Source: Hahella sp050299855 (GTDB taxonomy: Bacteria; Pseudomonadota; Gammaproteobacteria; Pseudomonadales; Oleiphilaceae). From it: a stretch of 64,000 nt of DNA. A model generated the notes under the pieces. That model was not told the origin of the DNA, ran no database searches, and saw only the letters and a list, made by a program, of their open reading frames with translations. Position 1 is the stretch's first letter, and every line of letters starts with the position of its first letter. Where the stretch lies: assembly GCA_050299855.1 (NCBI GenBank), contig JBNKWQ010000020.1:1-64000 (forward strand), read 5' to 3'. Below are positions 16,136 to 25,228 of the stretch, in pieces. Made by a program: the position numbers and the translations under genes.

Positions 16136-16390
16136 AGGAACCTCCTTCTATTTTGCCTGTAGTCGGCTTTGCCTATAGTCGACATAGCAATTGTAAACAC
16201 TGTAGTTGTAGCCCTGATAAAGGCTTCCGGCAAGTAGCGACGTGCAGGGATAAAACCGGCTGGGGCTCTGATTGAGCACTGCGCTTGGTTTGGAGGTTCG
16301 GATTTAGGGCTTGAGCTTAAGTTTTGGCGCTGGGTTTTGGCCGGTGAGGATTGTTCAGTTAATGCGGGCGGGGATTTGATCTTATTAAAC
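16136..16390. other. Intergenic region upstream of the OsmC gene
   Basis: Promoter region of the minus-strand OsmC gene and the downstream flank of the small peptide gene. A G/T-rich tract (16260-16375) has no reading frame or known RNA that I recognise. Confidence 0.4.
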
Positions 16391-16416
16391 AGGAGCCGGC
16401 TACTGGGCCGGCTCCT
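16391..16416 (-). terminator. Hairpin terminator of the small peptide gene
   Basis: AGGAGCCGGC (16391-16400) and GCCGGCTCCT (16407-16416) form a perfect 10-base stem with a TACTGG loop, 22 bases after the stop of the 44-residue ORF. On the minus strand it is followed by GTTTAAT, a short T tract. The fit in position supports a real gene upstream. Confidence 0.65.
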
Positions 16417-16437
16417 CCTTGTTGCTTTATATAGGCC

Positions 16438-16572
16438 TTAGGAGCTCATATTAGTCTTACGGGCCTTTTCGAGGATTTGCTTTACTATTTCCAAATTTTT
16501 CATCGCGGGTGTAGCGGTAGAGGAACTACCTTGCTTTGATGCATTGGATTGTTCGGTTTTTGGCGGTGTCAT
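16438..16572 (-). CDS. 44-residue microprotein with strong ribosome binding site
   Basis: An AGGAGGT Shine-Dalgarno sequence (near-perfect, five bases of spacing) precedes ATG at 16572. The ORF ends with TAA at 16438, just before a strong hairpin. The first half is Ser/Thr/Gln/Asn-rich and probably unstructured (TEQSNASKQGSSSTATP). The second half is a basic amphipathic helix (MKNLEIVKQILEKARK). No Cys and no signal peptide. I do not recognise the family; the helix could bind a protein, membrane or nucleic acid. The gene stands alone. Confidence 0.65.
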   Translation of the reverse strand: MTPPKTEQSNASKQGSSSTATPAMKNLEIVKQILEKARKTNMSS

Positions 16573-17148
16573 TTTTACCTCCTGGTAATTAATTGATGCT
16601 TCCTAACTGCTTTTTCTTGGAGCTTTTAATAAAGAGCTAGTATTCAAGGGGCTAGTAATTCTGGAATCTAGCTGTACCTTGTTTTGTTACAGGATCTTAT
16701 TTTTAAGCCCCGATCTCGGCTCGGTCATGCTGCCTAGCTTTCTAAGAGTTCGGGACAGGTACTACTGAAACATATTCTAGCCGACGGGAAAAGTAAAATT
16801 CCTAGATGACGATAAAATTATGCTAATCCATGTGACAGTCATCAAAAAACCACAAATGTACAAATATCAACCAACCCTATTTCTCTGCATTTGTCCAGTG
16901 TCCAAAAAGACTAGTTCAAAGAAACTATTTTGTAACTTTTAGTGACAGAGCCCTCAGATAAAAAGTTACATTTAATCAGCTATTTATTCTAACGCTGACT
17001 ATAACGTGGCCATTTTCACCCTCATTTGCTAACGAAAATGCCCTAGGGCGGCTTTTTAAATCTCCTGCATCTGGCCTATGCTTATTTCCGATGCTGGTCC
17101 AGATTTCTATGGCAGCACTCCGTTAAAGCAGTAAAGGGAGAAGTATTC
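16573..17148. other. Long non-coding stretch between divergent genes
   Basis: About 575 A/T-rich bases separating the minus-strand microprotein gene from the plus-strand SGNH gene. It must hold both promoters. I saw no other reading frame, RNA gene, long repeat or palindrome that could be called with confidence. Confidence 0.4.
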
Positions 17149-17982
17149 GTGAGTCGGAAGAACGTATTTTTCATTAGATCCATTCTTTGCCTTTTGGCAC
17201 TGGTTTTCACCACCGCAGCGTCAGCCACTTACACCAAAAATAAACCGCTGCTGTTAATCGGCGGATCCTATGCCAATGCCAACACACCTTTGGATAAAAA
17301 CCTGCAGGGTCCGCTGTTCGGCATTTCTGTGGATGCCGGAGACTATATAGATCTCGGTGCGGCATTAACCCGCCTGGGAGCCAAGGTGCGCAATGAGGGA
17401 CAGGCCGGTGCCAGCACCTTCAGCCGCCCAAGTTGCAACCCGGTGTGCGGTGAGGCCACCTGGGACAGCTACCCCACGCAATTGCAACGTGCATTGCTCA
17501 GGGTGGCGCAGTATGACCAGAACGGGCTGACTGGTTATAACGCAAAGTATGTGATTATCAGCATCGGTAATGATTGTCTGCATTCCGATTCTTTCGGTAT
17601 CGATCAGAATCTAACCAGCCCCTGCACCGTCGCAGAAATGCACGAGGCTATTGACCGGCTGATCGCCGTGGGTCAGCAGGTTCTGGATCTGGGCATGACC
17701 CCGGTTTATTCCAAACTGCCCAAGGCAAGGAATCTTGATCTACCCCACTTTGCGCAATCTGCCGGTCTAAATTGGGCGATCTCCCCTGATGATTTCGACT
17801 ATTTTGGTTATCTCTACGCACAGCGGATTTCACAGGAACTGGATGACGCTATTCTGGTAAATGCGTGGAAAGGCTTCCGCCACCGCGGCGACGGTCTGCA
17901 CCCGGATGAGCGTACGACAATGCGGGCAGCTTACCGGTTCCTGCGGGCAATTCACCATCATCAGAGACATCATTGGTACTGA
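17149..17982 (+). CDS. Exported SGNH-type hydrolase
   Basis: The 277-residue product begins with a signal peptide (cleavage near ATAASA-TYT, residue 27). SGNH blocks follow: LLLIGGSYAN (candidate nucleophile Ser40), NEGQAGAS (Gly block), SIGND with Asn141, and DGLHP with Asp248 and His251. The predicted role is ester hydrolysis in the periplasm or outside the cell. The start is GTG at 17149, with AAGGGAG eight bases upstream. A His-rich tail (HHHQRHHWY) is unusual. It is monocistronic and ends at a strong palindrome. Confidence 0.75.
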   Translation: MSRKNVFFIRSILCLLALVFTTAASATYTKNKPLLLIGGSYANANTPLDKNLQGPLFGISVDAGDYIDLGAALTRLGAKVRNEGQAGASTFSRPSCNPVCGEATWDSYPTQLQRALLRVAQYDQNGLTGYNAKYVIISIGNDCLHSDSFGIDQNLTSPCTVAEMHEAIDRLIAVGQQVLDLGMTPVYSKLPKARNLDLPHFAQSAGLNWAISPDDFDYFGYLYAQRISQELDDAILVNAWKGFRHRGDGLHPDERTTMRAAYRFLRAIHHHQRHHWY

Positions 17983-18007
17983 TTAGGTATAACCGGCTAA
18001 GCAACAA

Positions 18008-18037
18008 AAAAGGGGTGTATCGCGATACACCCCTTTT
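18008..18037. terminator. Bidirectional terminator, 30-base perfect palindrome
   Basis: AAAAGGGGTGTATCG followed at once by its reverse complement forms a perfect palindrome between two convergent genes (SGNH hydrolase and cytochrome b561). The A/T ends give a T tract in both directions, so it can stop transcription from both sides. Confidence 0.85.
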
Positions 18038-18051
18038 GTTGTCCACTTCTC

Positions 18052-18582
18052 TTACAGCTCACGTTTACCGGTGATCATCGGCTTGACCAACTGCACACCC
18101 AGCCACTTCTGCATTACCACTACAGCGGTGACGTGAACCACCACGGCAACCATCATCAGGTTGGCTAACACCTCATGCAGTTCTTCCAACCAATCATCAC
18201 CGAAGAAGGCATCGACTTCTTCCATCATATAGCCGGTTAGGCCGAGCCCCAGAATCAGACTCAGCAACAACAGCACCATGGCGCCGCCAAAGGGATTGTG
18301 CCCTTGATAGCTGGGCCGTTGGCCATGCAGTACTTCCTGCCAGTGGGCTTTTAACCTAGCCTGCGTAGGGAAGAAGCTGGCGAAGCGGGCATGTGCAGTG
18401 CCGATAAAGCCCCAAATAATGCGGAACACAACAAGGCCTACGGCAATGTAGCCGAAGAGCTCGTGCAAATCCCCGCCATCTTCAGTGGCAAAATAGTTCA
18501 GCAGAAACAACGAGGCGAGAGACCAGTGGAAGACCCGTACAAGCGGGTCCCACACTTTGATTTCCTGGGTGTGCATGGGCAT
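18052..18582 (-). CDS. Cytochrome b561 / Ni-Fe hydrogenase-type b subunit family protein
   Basis: The 176-residue membrane protein begins KVWDPLVRVFHWSLASLFLL, the typical first helix with a heme-ligand His, and has four hydrophobic helices. Further His residues in the right places are ELHEVLANLMMVAVVVHV in the last helix and LHELFGYI. Such proteins pass electrons between periplasmic cytochromes and the quinone pool. The PepSY-domain gene sits three bases upstream in the same operon, a common partnership. Confidence 0.85.
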   Translation of the reverse strand: MPMHTQEIKVWDPLVRVFHWSLASLFLLNYFATEDGGDLHELFGYIAVGLVVFRIIWGFIGTAHARFASFFPTQARLKAHWQEVLHGQRPSYQGHNPFGGAMVLLLLSLILGLGLTGYMMEEVDAFFGDDWLEELHEVLANLMMVAVVVHVTAVVVMQKWLGVQLVKPMITGKREL

Positions 18583-18585
18583 GGC

Positions 18586-18894
18586 CTAGTCGTCAATTTC
18601 CTGTTTAACCACGTTTCCATCTACCGGGTTGAAGTAGATCTCCACCTTTTGTTTGTTGGCATTGCGGCCATAAATCTCGTAGCAGTTGGTGCTGGTGACT
18701 TTGAACTTTTTCACTTCATAGCCCTGCTCACTTAACTGCTTTTGAAACATTTCCTGGTCTTGCCATTTTTCCTGGGGCTCAGTAGTACACTGCGGGTCTG
18801 CATGTGCACTCAGACTCAAAGTGGTTAGGCTCAGGGTAACCAAGCTCAGGGAAATTAACTTGGTGAATAGTACGGTGTTTTGTATTTTACTCAT
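18586..18894 (-). CDS. Exported PepSY-like domain protein
   Basis: The 102-residue product has a signal peptide (cut near SAHA-DPQC) and a single PepSY-type domain (EMFQKQLSEQGYEVKKFKVT, then YEIYGRNANKQKVEIYFNPVDGNVV). PepSY domains often modulate proteases or accompany electron-transfer membrane proteins. Next to a b561-type gene it probably works with that periplasmic redox system. Confidence 0.8.
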   Translation of the reverse strand: MSKIQNTVLFTKLISLSLVTLSLTTLSLSAHADPQCTTEPQEKWQDQEMFQKQLSEQGYEVKKFKVTSTNCYEIYGRNANKQKVEIYFNPVDGNVVKQEIDD

Positions 18895-18961
18895 GTGACA
18901 CGCTCCTTATGACGAAATGAGGTGCCATTATTGCGAGTAATTCTTAAGGTAAACTTAAGGA

Positions 18962-21838
18962 TTACAGGGAATTACCCCGCGTGTTCAGGTAACGGTTTAT
19001 CACATCTCGCATACTTTCGCTTTGGTCTAGACGGTAACCTCCTGCATGGCGATTACACTCGCACTCGAGGTGTTTGAGATAGTCTTCAACGGTGTGTTCG
19101 GTGGCCTCAAGCTCGGTTAACAGACTCACAATATCTGCGGCCACCTCATCGGTTTCCCCTGCCACCCGGTACCGGTTTTCTACCTGAACACCGTCGCCGC
19201 CGTCAGTATCCGCACGGCTGTCCATTTCCGTCGGCTCGGCTGATTGACCCTGCAGATGATGTACCAGTAGCAGGCGGGAGAAGTTGTCTGCCTTGTCATA
19301 GCCTCTTTTGGATTTAGGGTAATCCAGCCGCTGTTGATCTATGGCGGCGATGGCTCTTTCAAACTGTACGATAGCCGCGTCATATTGCGCTTGTTTAAAG
19401 TGCGCCCAGCCCTGCATCTCGGCGAAGTTGATAATGTAGTATCCGTAGCTGTCTTCCATCTCGACCTGCTGAGCAATGGCGTCCAATGCAGACTGATATT
19501 GCTGCTGATCCAGGTAGAAGCCGGTCAAGGATTTGAGGGTACTGTTGGTCAGATAGGCGTTGTCATAAACCGCATGGTTTTTTACCCAGTCGAGTGCGTC
19601 CAAGTAACGGGTTTCCGCACTGCGATAGTCCCCCAACGAGACGTATAGTCTCGCCTGAGTTTCCAGATTACCGATAATTTCCCAGGCCAAATCTTCAGGA
19701 AATTTCAGCCAGTAAACATTGGCGGCCTGCATTGATGCCAACGCAGCCTCATTGCCTCCCAGCATTTCTTCCACCCGACCTTTTAGTTCATAAGCGGCGG
19801 CCAAATGCCAACTAAGGGTATCGTCAGGTTCCTGCCTTTCGTATATTTCGATGGCAGGAGCAATGTCTTTTGAAAGCAGATTCTGCAGCGCTCCGGGGGA
19901 GAGTTCATCGTCATAGTCCAGGCGGACACCGGCCATCTGCAAGATGACGTCTGCCATCGCCACGGACTCTGCCTGACCTGTGCGCACCAGAATTTCGCGG
20001 GCTTGTCGGCCATAGTCCAGAACAAGCTCCGGGGAATCACTGTAATCATAATAGTCCAGCGCATTCTGCAGGACACTGAGCTTTTCTTCATCATCGTTGG
20101 CCGAATCCAACAATGCCTGCCAATCCGGAGCTTCCTCTTCGCCATTTAGATAAGAATTGGCCAAAAAAGAACTTGATAGATTAGAAGTAGAAGTAGCCCC
20201 CGGATGAAAACCTGTTTGCAGGAACACCAGAGGCAAAGCAATCAACAGGACCAGATAAAGCCCCAGCCCGGCGGCAGTTTCTTTCACCCTGGGTAAAGGA
20301 GCGCCGACACGGTCCAGAATATTTTTAGCGGCCTGATGCCTGGTGCCATAGGGCCAGTGAATGCCAAGTTCTTTGATGCTGCGGTATATCGCCAGCAGTT
20401 GATCCTGTTTGTCCGCATGGCCAAGACCAGGGTAATGCTTGCGAATATGGTTGAGCAGACTGGCTTCGCGATATTGATAAAGCATGGTGAATCCAATCAG
20501 AAAGCCGACGCCGGCCAGCAGCGGTTCTTCCAGCCACCAGGCCATGGCCATGAATGCCGCCACACTGACCCCGAAGAAAACGATCTGAAGTTTGGGCCAA
20601 CGCTGGAAGATCAGCACATTGGCCAGTTGGCCACCGTCCAGGGGCTGGATTGGCAGGAGATTGAAGAAATTAATGAAAAGCAGCATGGCAACCAGGGTCG
20701 GCATCCAGGTAAGCCCTGCCCAGATCCCGATAAATTCATGGCCAATCAACAACAGCGCCATGGCCAGTATAATGCCCGGCACCGGTCCCGCCAGATAAAT
20801 AACGGCACTCTGCCAGGCCGGACAGGAGGTTTTCTTGCCAGTGGCTACCGCCCCCAAAAAAGGAATAAAGAGTATTTTCAGGTCTTTGTAGGCAAACATC
20901 CTCATGGCGACCACATGGCCCATTTCATGGAAGAAGAGCACGGCCACCAGAATTATCAGCCCTTGAATATCCATGCGGAAGCCGAAGCTCAACATGAACA
21001 ACACCGCAGAAACAATCAGCACAGTCAGCTTGCCTTTCACACTGGCCGGTTGATTGCCCAGCATGGCTTCCTGCCGTTGGTGGGCCAACACTTCCACTTC
21101 GGAGTTCATGGCATCGGCGGCGGATTTGCGCCGCTCCATGAGAATAGGCCTGAGTCTTTTCTGTCCAGCCTGTATGCGTTTAAACGCCCTCCAAGCACCG
21201 GCATAGGTCAGCCGGCCGGTGCCCTGCTGGGTTCTGTATAGATCGCCGTTGGCCTTGAGCCCGGCCTGGTATTGTTGGATAAAGCGATTGCCCCAGTTAC
21301 AGAATTCCTCTCTAGTGAGGGTGATAGCGGGCTGCTGGTAGTGTTTCAGTCTCTGCTGGTGGAAGGACCAGTGCTCTTGTAATGTGGCCGAGTAGGGATC
21401 ACCCCAGTCATAGCCTTCAAGTTCAACCCCCATAAAATGTTCGGTGCAGTTGGAGGAGTAGCTCACCTGCTGACCAGGATAGAAACTGATGAAATCAACA
21501 GAGACAGACTCCCCTGCTTCCGGCAAAGGATGTAGTGCAAGTTGGGCATAGGTTTGGGATTCCGGGTGGAATAACACCCGATAGGTAGTGCGGCGGTCGT
21601 CCACAAAGTAGGGTTCTGCCACCGAAACCCACCAAGCGGGCTCAAAGCCCCACGCCGTCAGTTCCTCTGACTTTGCCTGCATAATATCGGATATTAGGGG
21701 GTCTACGGCATCTTCGTCCAAGGACTGGTAGTAAGTGCGCTCCATCCAGCGAACCTTACGCATACGCATAATGGCCGTGCCCACCACCAGGACAAACATG
21801 AATACGATAAATATCAAAAACCCAATCAGAAGCTGCAT
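18962..21838 (-). CDS. Large M50 (site-2-type) metalloprotease with TPR-like C-terminus
   Basis: The 958-residue membrane protein has an N-terminal anchor and a soluble region to about 260. A hydrophobic protease core carries zinc motif HEMGH (His304, Glu305, His308) and PLDGG with Asp401 as the third ligand. After a last hydrophobic segment near residue 540, the C-terminal 400 residues look like helical TPR repeats (WHLAAAYELKGRVEEMLGGN; AEMQGWAHFKQAQYDAAIVQF). The family cleaves substrates within membranes. The substrate here is unknown, and the TPR part probably recruits it. It is far larger than RseP-type enzymes. A small Cys/His-rich stretch (HLECECNRH) lies near the end. Confidence 0.85.
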   Translation of the reverse strand: MQLLIGFLIFIVFMFVLVVGTAIMRMRKVRWMERTYYQSLDEDAVDPLISDIMQAKSEELTAWGFEPAWWVSVAEPYFVDDRRTTYRVLFHPESQTYAQLALHPLPEAGESVSVDFISFYPGQQVSYSSNCTEHFMGVELEGYDWGDPYSATLQEHWSFHQQRLKHYQQPAITLTREEFCNWGNRFIQQYQAGLKANGDLYRTQQGTGRLTYAGAWRAFKRIQAGQKRLRPILMERRKSAADAMNSEVEVLAHQRQEAMLGNQPASVKGKLTVLIVSAVLFMLSFGFRMDIQGLIILVAVLFFHEMGHVVAMRMFAYKDLKILFIPFLGAVATGKKTSCPAWQSAVIYLAGPVPGIILAMALLLIGHEFIGIWAGLTWMPTLVAMLLFINFFNLLPIQPLDGGQLANVLIFQRWPKLQIVFFGVSVAAFMAMAWWLEEPLLAGVGFLIGFTMLYQYREASLLNHIRKHYPGLGHADKQDQLLAIYRSIKELGIHWPYGTRHQAAKNILDRVGAPLPRVKETAAGLGLYLVLLIALPLVFLQTGFHPGATSTSNLSSSFLANSYLNGEEEAPDWQALLDSANDDEEKLSVLQNALDYYDYSDSPELVLDYGRQAREILVRTGQAESVAMADVILQMAGVRLDYDDELSPGALQNLLSKDIAPAIEIYERQEPDDTLSWHLAAAYELKGRVEEMLGGNEAALASMQAANVYWLKFPEDLAWEIIGNLETQARLYVSLGDYRSAETRYLDALDWVKNHAVYDNAYLTNSTLKSLTGFYLDQQQYQSALDAIAQQVEMEDSYGYYIINFAEMQGWAHFKQAQYDAAIVQFERAIAAIDQQRLDYPKSKRGYDKADNFSRLLLVHHLQGQSAEPTEMDSRADTDGGDGVQVENRYRVAGETDEVAADIVSLLTELEATEHTVEDYLKHLECECNRHAGGYRLDQSESMRDVINRYLNTRGNSL

Positions 21839-21867
21839 GCCCGGAACTCTTTCCTTTGAACGCGGAA

Positions 21868-21959
21868 GTCTTATTTAGTTGACCAACGTAGTCTTATTTA
21901 GTTGGCCAATGTCGTCTTATTTAGCCAGCCAACGTCGTCTTATTTAGCCGGCCAATAGT
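21868..21959. repeat. Four tandem 23-base repeats
   Basis: Four consecutive 23-base units start at 21868, 21891, 21914 and 21937. Each begins GTCTTATTTAG and then varies (TTGACCAACGTA, TTGGCCAATGTC, CCAGCCAACGTC, CCGGCCAATAGT). They lie just upstream of the M50 protease gene, between its start and the 3' end of the DUF695 gene. They could be regulator sites or a replication-slippage tract. Confidence 0.85.
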
Positions 21960-22051
21960 GTGGATGACCGGCTTCTATCAATAAATGACAGTTTAGCTGT
22001 TAATTGTAGCTGGATGACGAATTCGTGTTAGACAGAATACACAGCCCGACG

Positions 22052-22079
22052 ACGACACCGTGGCATCGCCCGGTGTCGT
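22052..22079 (-). terminator. Hairpin downstream of the DUF695/RraB gene
   Basis: ACGACACCG (22052-22060) and CGGTGTCGT (22071-22079) form a 9-base stem with a 10-base loop, 45 bases after the stop of the minus-strand gene. No clear T tract follows, so it may be a weak terminator or an RNA-stabilising stem. Confidence 0.4.
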
Positions 22080-22124
22080 GGAGGTCGTTCCTATAATCCA
22101 GAATTGCGATAGGTGGTGCGTTGG

Positions 22125-22871
22125 TCAGGCATCCATTTCAGCTGAAGTCTGCCAGCCGTCATATTCACCACCGAGCTCGGACGCCTTGCGGTTGAGCGTG
22201 ACGCTATGGTGTGAGATATCCCAAAGATCTGTCGTTCCCATATGGGCAAACTTCACCACGTAATCCTGGGATTGGTCAGCGGGCCCCTGATCAAGGACAG
22301 TATAGTTTTCCTCGGTGGCCCAGATAGCGAACTCCTGGCAACTATCTTCAGAATTAAAATAGGCCCAGTGGATAATCTCTCTTTCGATGTTCTTATTGTC
22401 TCCGGCTTCAGCGAGCTGATCCAGCACCTGCAGGTCATAGATAACCTGCCAGTCATCAACCGTGGGGTACAGGTCCTCCCAATAGGCGAGCTTTTCGGGG
22501 TCAGCCACCAGGTTATATTCCAGAGGGTAACCGGTGGTATTGGAAACCTGCTCGATGATGTCCTGACAGCGCTCTTCAGTATCAGAGGTATAAAAGAAAA
22601 AGTAGCGATGGCCGGCGACGGCTACCCTGCCGATATAAATGCTGCCGGTTTCCGTGAGCGCGTTATCGAGTAGCTCGTCCAGTGCGCAGAGGGCGTCGAA
22701 TTCTTCATCTGTGGGAAGCCCATAGGGACTTTGGTCCCTGAACCTCACCCTGATCCGCAAATGATAGTTTCTGGAGTCTTGATCAGCGACTTCGGCGAAG
22801 CCCTGGTTGAAGCTTATCCAAGCTTGATCATCTTCCATGAAGGTGGGGTAAGTGTGCCATTTTTCTTCCAT
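22125..22871 (-). CDS. DUF695 and RraB-like domain protein
   Basis: The 248-residue soluble protein has an N-terminal DUF695-like part (WHTYPTFMEDDQAWISFNQG, then YHLRIRVRFRDQSPYGLPTDEE). Its C-terminal part resembles RraB (REIIHWAYFNSEDSCQEFAI to GGEYDGWQT). RraB binds and inhibits RNase E, but whether this fusion does so is unknown. The acidic sequence is as expected for the family. It has its own promoter region on the minus strand. Confidence 0.8.
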   Translation of the reverse strand: MEEKWHTYPTFMEDDQAWISFNQGFAEVADQDSRNYHLRIRVRFRDQSPYGLPTDEEFDALCALDELLDNALTETGSIYIGRVAVAGHRYFFFYTSDTEERCQDIIEQVSNTTGYPLEYNLVADPEKLAYWEDLYPTVDDWQVIYDLQVLDQLAEAGDNKNIEREIIHWAYFNSEDSCQEFAIWATEENYTVLDQGPADQSQDYVVKFAHMGTTDLWDISHHSVTLNRKASELGGEYDGWQTSAEMDA

Positions 22872-23012
22872 AACTTATTCCTTATCCTTTTTGACGGGCG
22901 ACTTACAGCACAACATATCGCCAAACGTTAGCGGCATCACAGTCGGATTATCAACGATTCACCTAGTTGCCGACTATGTCCGACATAAGCATAGCAGGAA
23001 AAGCCGATGACC

Positions 23013-23684
23013 TCAGGTCAACACCACCGCCAGCAGGCCGGACAACACAATGCCGTCAAAGGTACCTGCTCCTCCGATACTGGCAATGCCAATGTGAGCC
23101 TGGCGTATATTTTTCAGATTCATGAAATCCGCACCGATCACCGGGCCCAGAACTCCCGCACAAAACGCCACCGGCGGTGCCATATCCGGTGCCAGCGTAA
23201 GTGCGCTCAGGGCCGCCATAGCGCCAGGCAAAAAAGCAGGCATCACGACACCCACCTTAGGCACTGGTCTGGCGGTCCAGTAACAGGCGATGATATTGAC
23301 GGCCACACATAGCATCAAAGCATTAATCACTTCAGGCGCAATATGTATCAGCCGGTATATCTCATAGAGCACCAACAACATGGGAATGACAAAGCCGCCG
23401 ACATTGACCGCGATTATTCTCTCGGTCAACTGCTTTTCCAGGTCAGGCCAGAAACGATGTGCCCCCCAAATATTCAGCGGGTGGTGGGACATGGGTTCAT
23501 CAGAGGTTTTCCTGCTCACGGGAATATTGATCAAGGACCCCACGAACATAAAGAAAACGATCCAGGGAGCCCAAAGTGGGCTGATACCCAGCTTACCCAA
23601 CGCCATCGTCATCACGTCGAGAAACAGCAACGGCAGCATGACTAGCAGCATCAGAACAAGGATGGGAAACATTCCTAAAGGCAT
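23013..23684 (-). CDS. DUF1614 family membrane protein
   Basis: The 223-residue protein has about six or seven hydrophobic helices and the family signatures SLINIPVSRK, VNVGGFVIPMLL and IGADFMNL, ending in GGAGTFDGIVLSGLLAVVL. The function of DUF1614 is not known. A longer frame opens with GTG at 23744, but ATG 23684 begins directly at the first membrane helix and has a purine-rich GGAAAAG upstream, so I prefer it. Confidence 0.82.
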   Translation of the reverse strand: MPLGMFPILVLMLLVMLPLLFLDVMTMALGKLGISPLWAPWIVFFMFVGSLINIPVSRKTSDEPMSHHPLNIWGAHRFWPDLEKQLTERIIAVNVGGFVIPMLLVLYEIYRLIHIAPEVINALMLCVAVNIIACYWTARPVPKVGVVMPAFLPGAMAALSALTLAPDMAPPVAFCAGVLGPVIGADFMNLKNIRQAHIGIASIGGAGTFDGIVLSGLLAVVLT

Positions 23685-23877
23685 AGAGACCAACTTTTCC
23701 ACCGAGCAAGGGCGATCTATTGAATTTAAGGGGCAATATCTCACATGGTTATACCTTATTGCCTATACAAATTCTCATGCTGTTTGTTTAAACTCCCGCC
23801 CTTTTTATAGCCTCTACCCGGCCAACACTCCATAGAGACTATGAAACAAGGACTTGCCCAACTTAAGGAAGCTGAAT

Positions 23878-24849
23878 ATGAATGGAATCATTTTATCCAA
23901 TCGCTCAATAAGGTCCAACGACCTTCCCAACCAGTGCAGCATCTATGCTGAAGACAATCTGGACGGTGACAACCCCTCAACCATTTATCCCTACACTCCT
24001 TTTCTGGTGGGCAATAATTCTTCCTCCACAGGGCTCAGCATATTAAATCAGCTCAAACCTGCACCGGTTGCCCGTGAACTGACTTATTTGTCTCTGTCTT
24101 TAGGCGGCGACAATCTCACCGCCATCTCTGAAATTACCGCCAAGCTGCAGGAATACAATATCGGCCTGATGGGCGCGTCAACCAGCGTCTACGCCAACAG
24201 GATTGGAGGCTTTGCCGGTGCTATTAAGGAGTATCAGGCCGCTCTCATGGAATACCGCCAGGCGGTGAGTTCGAAGTCAGCTCTGAGCGCCGTGGCAAAG
24301 CAGAAGGCTCATGCAGCTTTCCAAAAAATGCAAATCCAGTTCCGGCATGAATTGAACGCCGTTACCGCCAAAATCAATTCCCGACGCGGTACTCCGCTAA
24401 CCAACGCCACCCGCGCCACAAACATTGCCCGCAGCAGCCGTAGCGCCGCAAAACTCAATATCACCAGCCAGGTTCAGGCCAATAATCTGGTCAAATTCAC
24501 CCAGCACGCAAAATACCTGGGTAATGGATTAGCCGTTATTGATTTTGGTAGTCGCGTCGGAAACATTCATAATGCTTACCAGGCAGGCGGAAATTGGGAA
24601 CGGGAAATGTTTATTGAGTCGAGTAGCTTTGCGCTCAGTGCAGCAGTAGGAACTGGTGCTATTGCAGTGGGCAACACAGCATTGACCCTTTTGATTGCTG
24701 CGACCCCTGTTGGTTGGGTTGGCCTAATTGTTGGGGGCCTTGTAGTAGCTGGAGTCGCTGCAAGTGCATCAATAGTGACTAACGGCGCTGTTCAAAAGAA
24801 TAGTGGCAGCGTTTACGACTCAATTATGGAATGGATTGGTTCGCTATGA
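23878..24849 (+). CDS. Glycine-zipper membrane-targeting toxin (contact or type VI effector-like)
   Basis: The 323-residue product starts at ATG 23878 with AAGGA seven bases upstream; a longer frame would need a TTG. The N-terminal and middle parts are soluble and helical with no signal peptide. The C-terminal 100 residues hold two very hydrophobic Gly/Ala-rich segments (AAVGTGAIAVGNTALTLLIA and GWVGLIVGGLVVAGVAASAS), then a short amphipathic end (SVYDSIMEWIGSL). Such glycine-zipper hairpins are typical of pore-forming antibacterial effectors. Its TGA overlaps the ATG of a three-helix immunity-like gene, and a second copy of the toxin tail plus immunity follows. No delivery-domain marker was recognised. 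Confidence 0.65.
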   Translation: MNGIILSNRSIRSNDLPNQCSIYAEDNLDGDNPSTIYPYTPFLVGNNSSSTGLSILNQLKPAPVARELTYLSLSLGGDNLTAISEITAKLQEYNIGLMGASTSVYANRIGGFAGAIKEYQAALMEYRQAVSSKSALSAVAKQKAHAAFQKMQIQFRHELNAVTAKINSRRGTPLTNATRATNIARSSRSAAKLNITSQVQANNLVKFTQHAKYLGNGLAVIDFGSRVGNIHNAYQAGGNWEREMFIESSSFALSAAVGTGAIAVGNTALTLLIAATPVGWVGLIVGGLVVAGVAASASIVTNGAVQKNSGSVYDSIMEWIGSL

Positions 24850-25220
24850 GTTTATCTGCAGCGATATTAGGTATTTTGATCTTAGCAGTTCTATTCGTAA
24901 TGACGTTCTTTGTCATGTTCGGGCAAATCACTGTAAGAAAGCTTAGAAAGAATCCCGAAACCAAACAAGAACTTGGTATTGAATTAATAAGTGGCTGGGA
25001 CATTATCAACGTAGCCCAGTCACTTGCCATTCCCAAAAAAATTATCCGGAAGTTCCGAACTACAAAACTCGCATTCCTTTACGCTAACGCAGATATTCTC
25101 CATAAACATACGAATAAATTTGATAGGTTGTTGGCAGCCTGCTTTTATTGGAGTCTTATAGCTACAGCCCTTTCCACCGCGCTATGGGCTGTCTGTGATA
25201 CGGCAGGGTTATTTGATTAA
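24846..25220 (+). CDS. Membrane immunity protein for the glycine-zipper toxin (copy 1)
   Basis: This is a 124-residue protein. ATG at 24846 overlaps the toxin stop (ATGA), and copy 2 starts the same way, so I reject the upstream in-frame ATG at 24831. Predicted helices are about residues 3-27 and 95-118. Between them is a conserved soluble part: FGQITVRKLRKNP, LGIE, SGWDIINVAQ, HKHTNKFDRLL. It aligns over its whole length with the copy 2 gene. By position it should protect the inner membrane from the upstream toxin. Confidence 0.7.
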   Translation: MSLSAAILGILILAVLFVMTFFVMFGQITVRKLRKNPETKQELGIELISGWDIINVAQSLAIPKKIIRKFRTTKLAFLYANADILHKHTNKFDRLLAACFYWSLIATALSTALWAVCDTAGLFD

Positions 25221-25228
25221 CAGCAAAG

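Noticed and set aside
20336..21241. 301-residue plus-strand ORF
   Set aside because: It is antisense to the M50 protease, whose zinc motifs are clear; the translation is rich in His/Gln with no domain.
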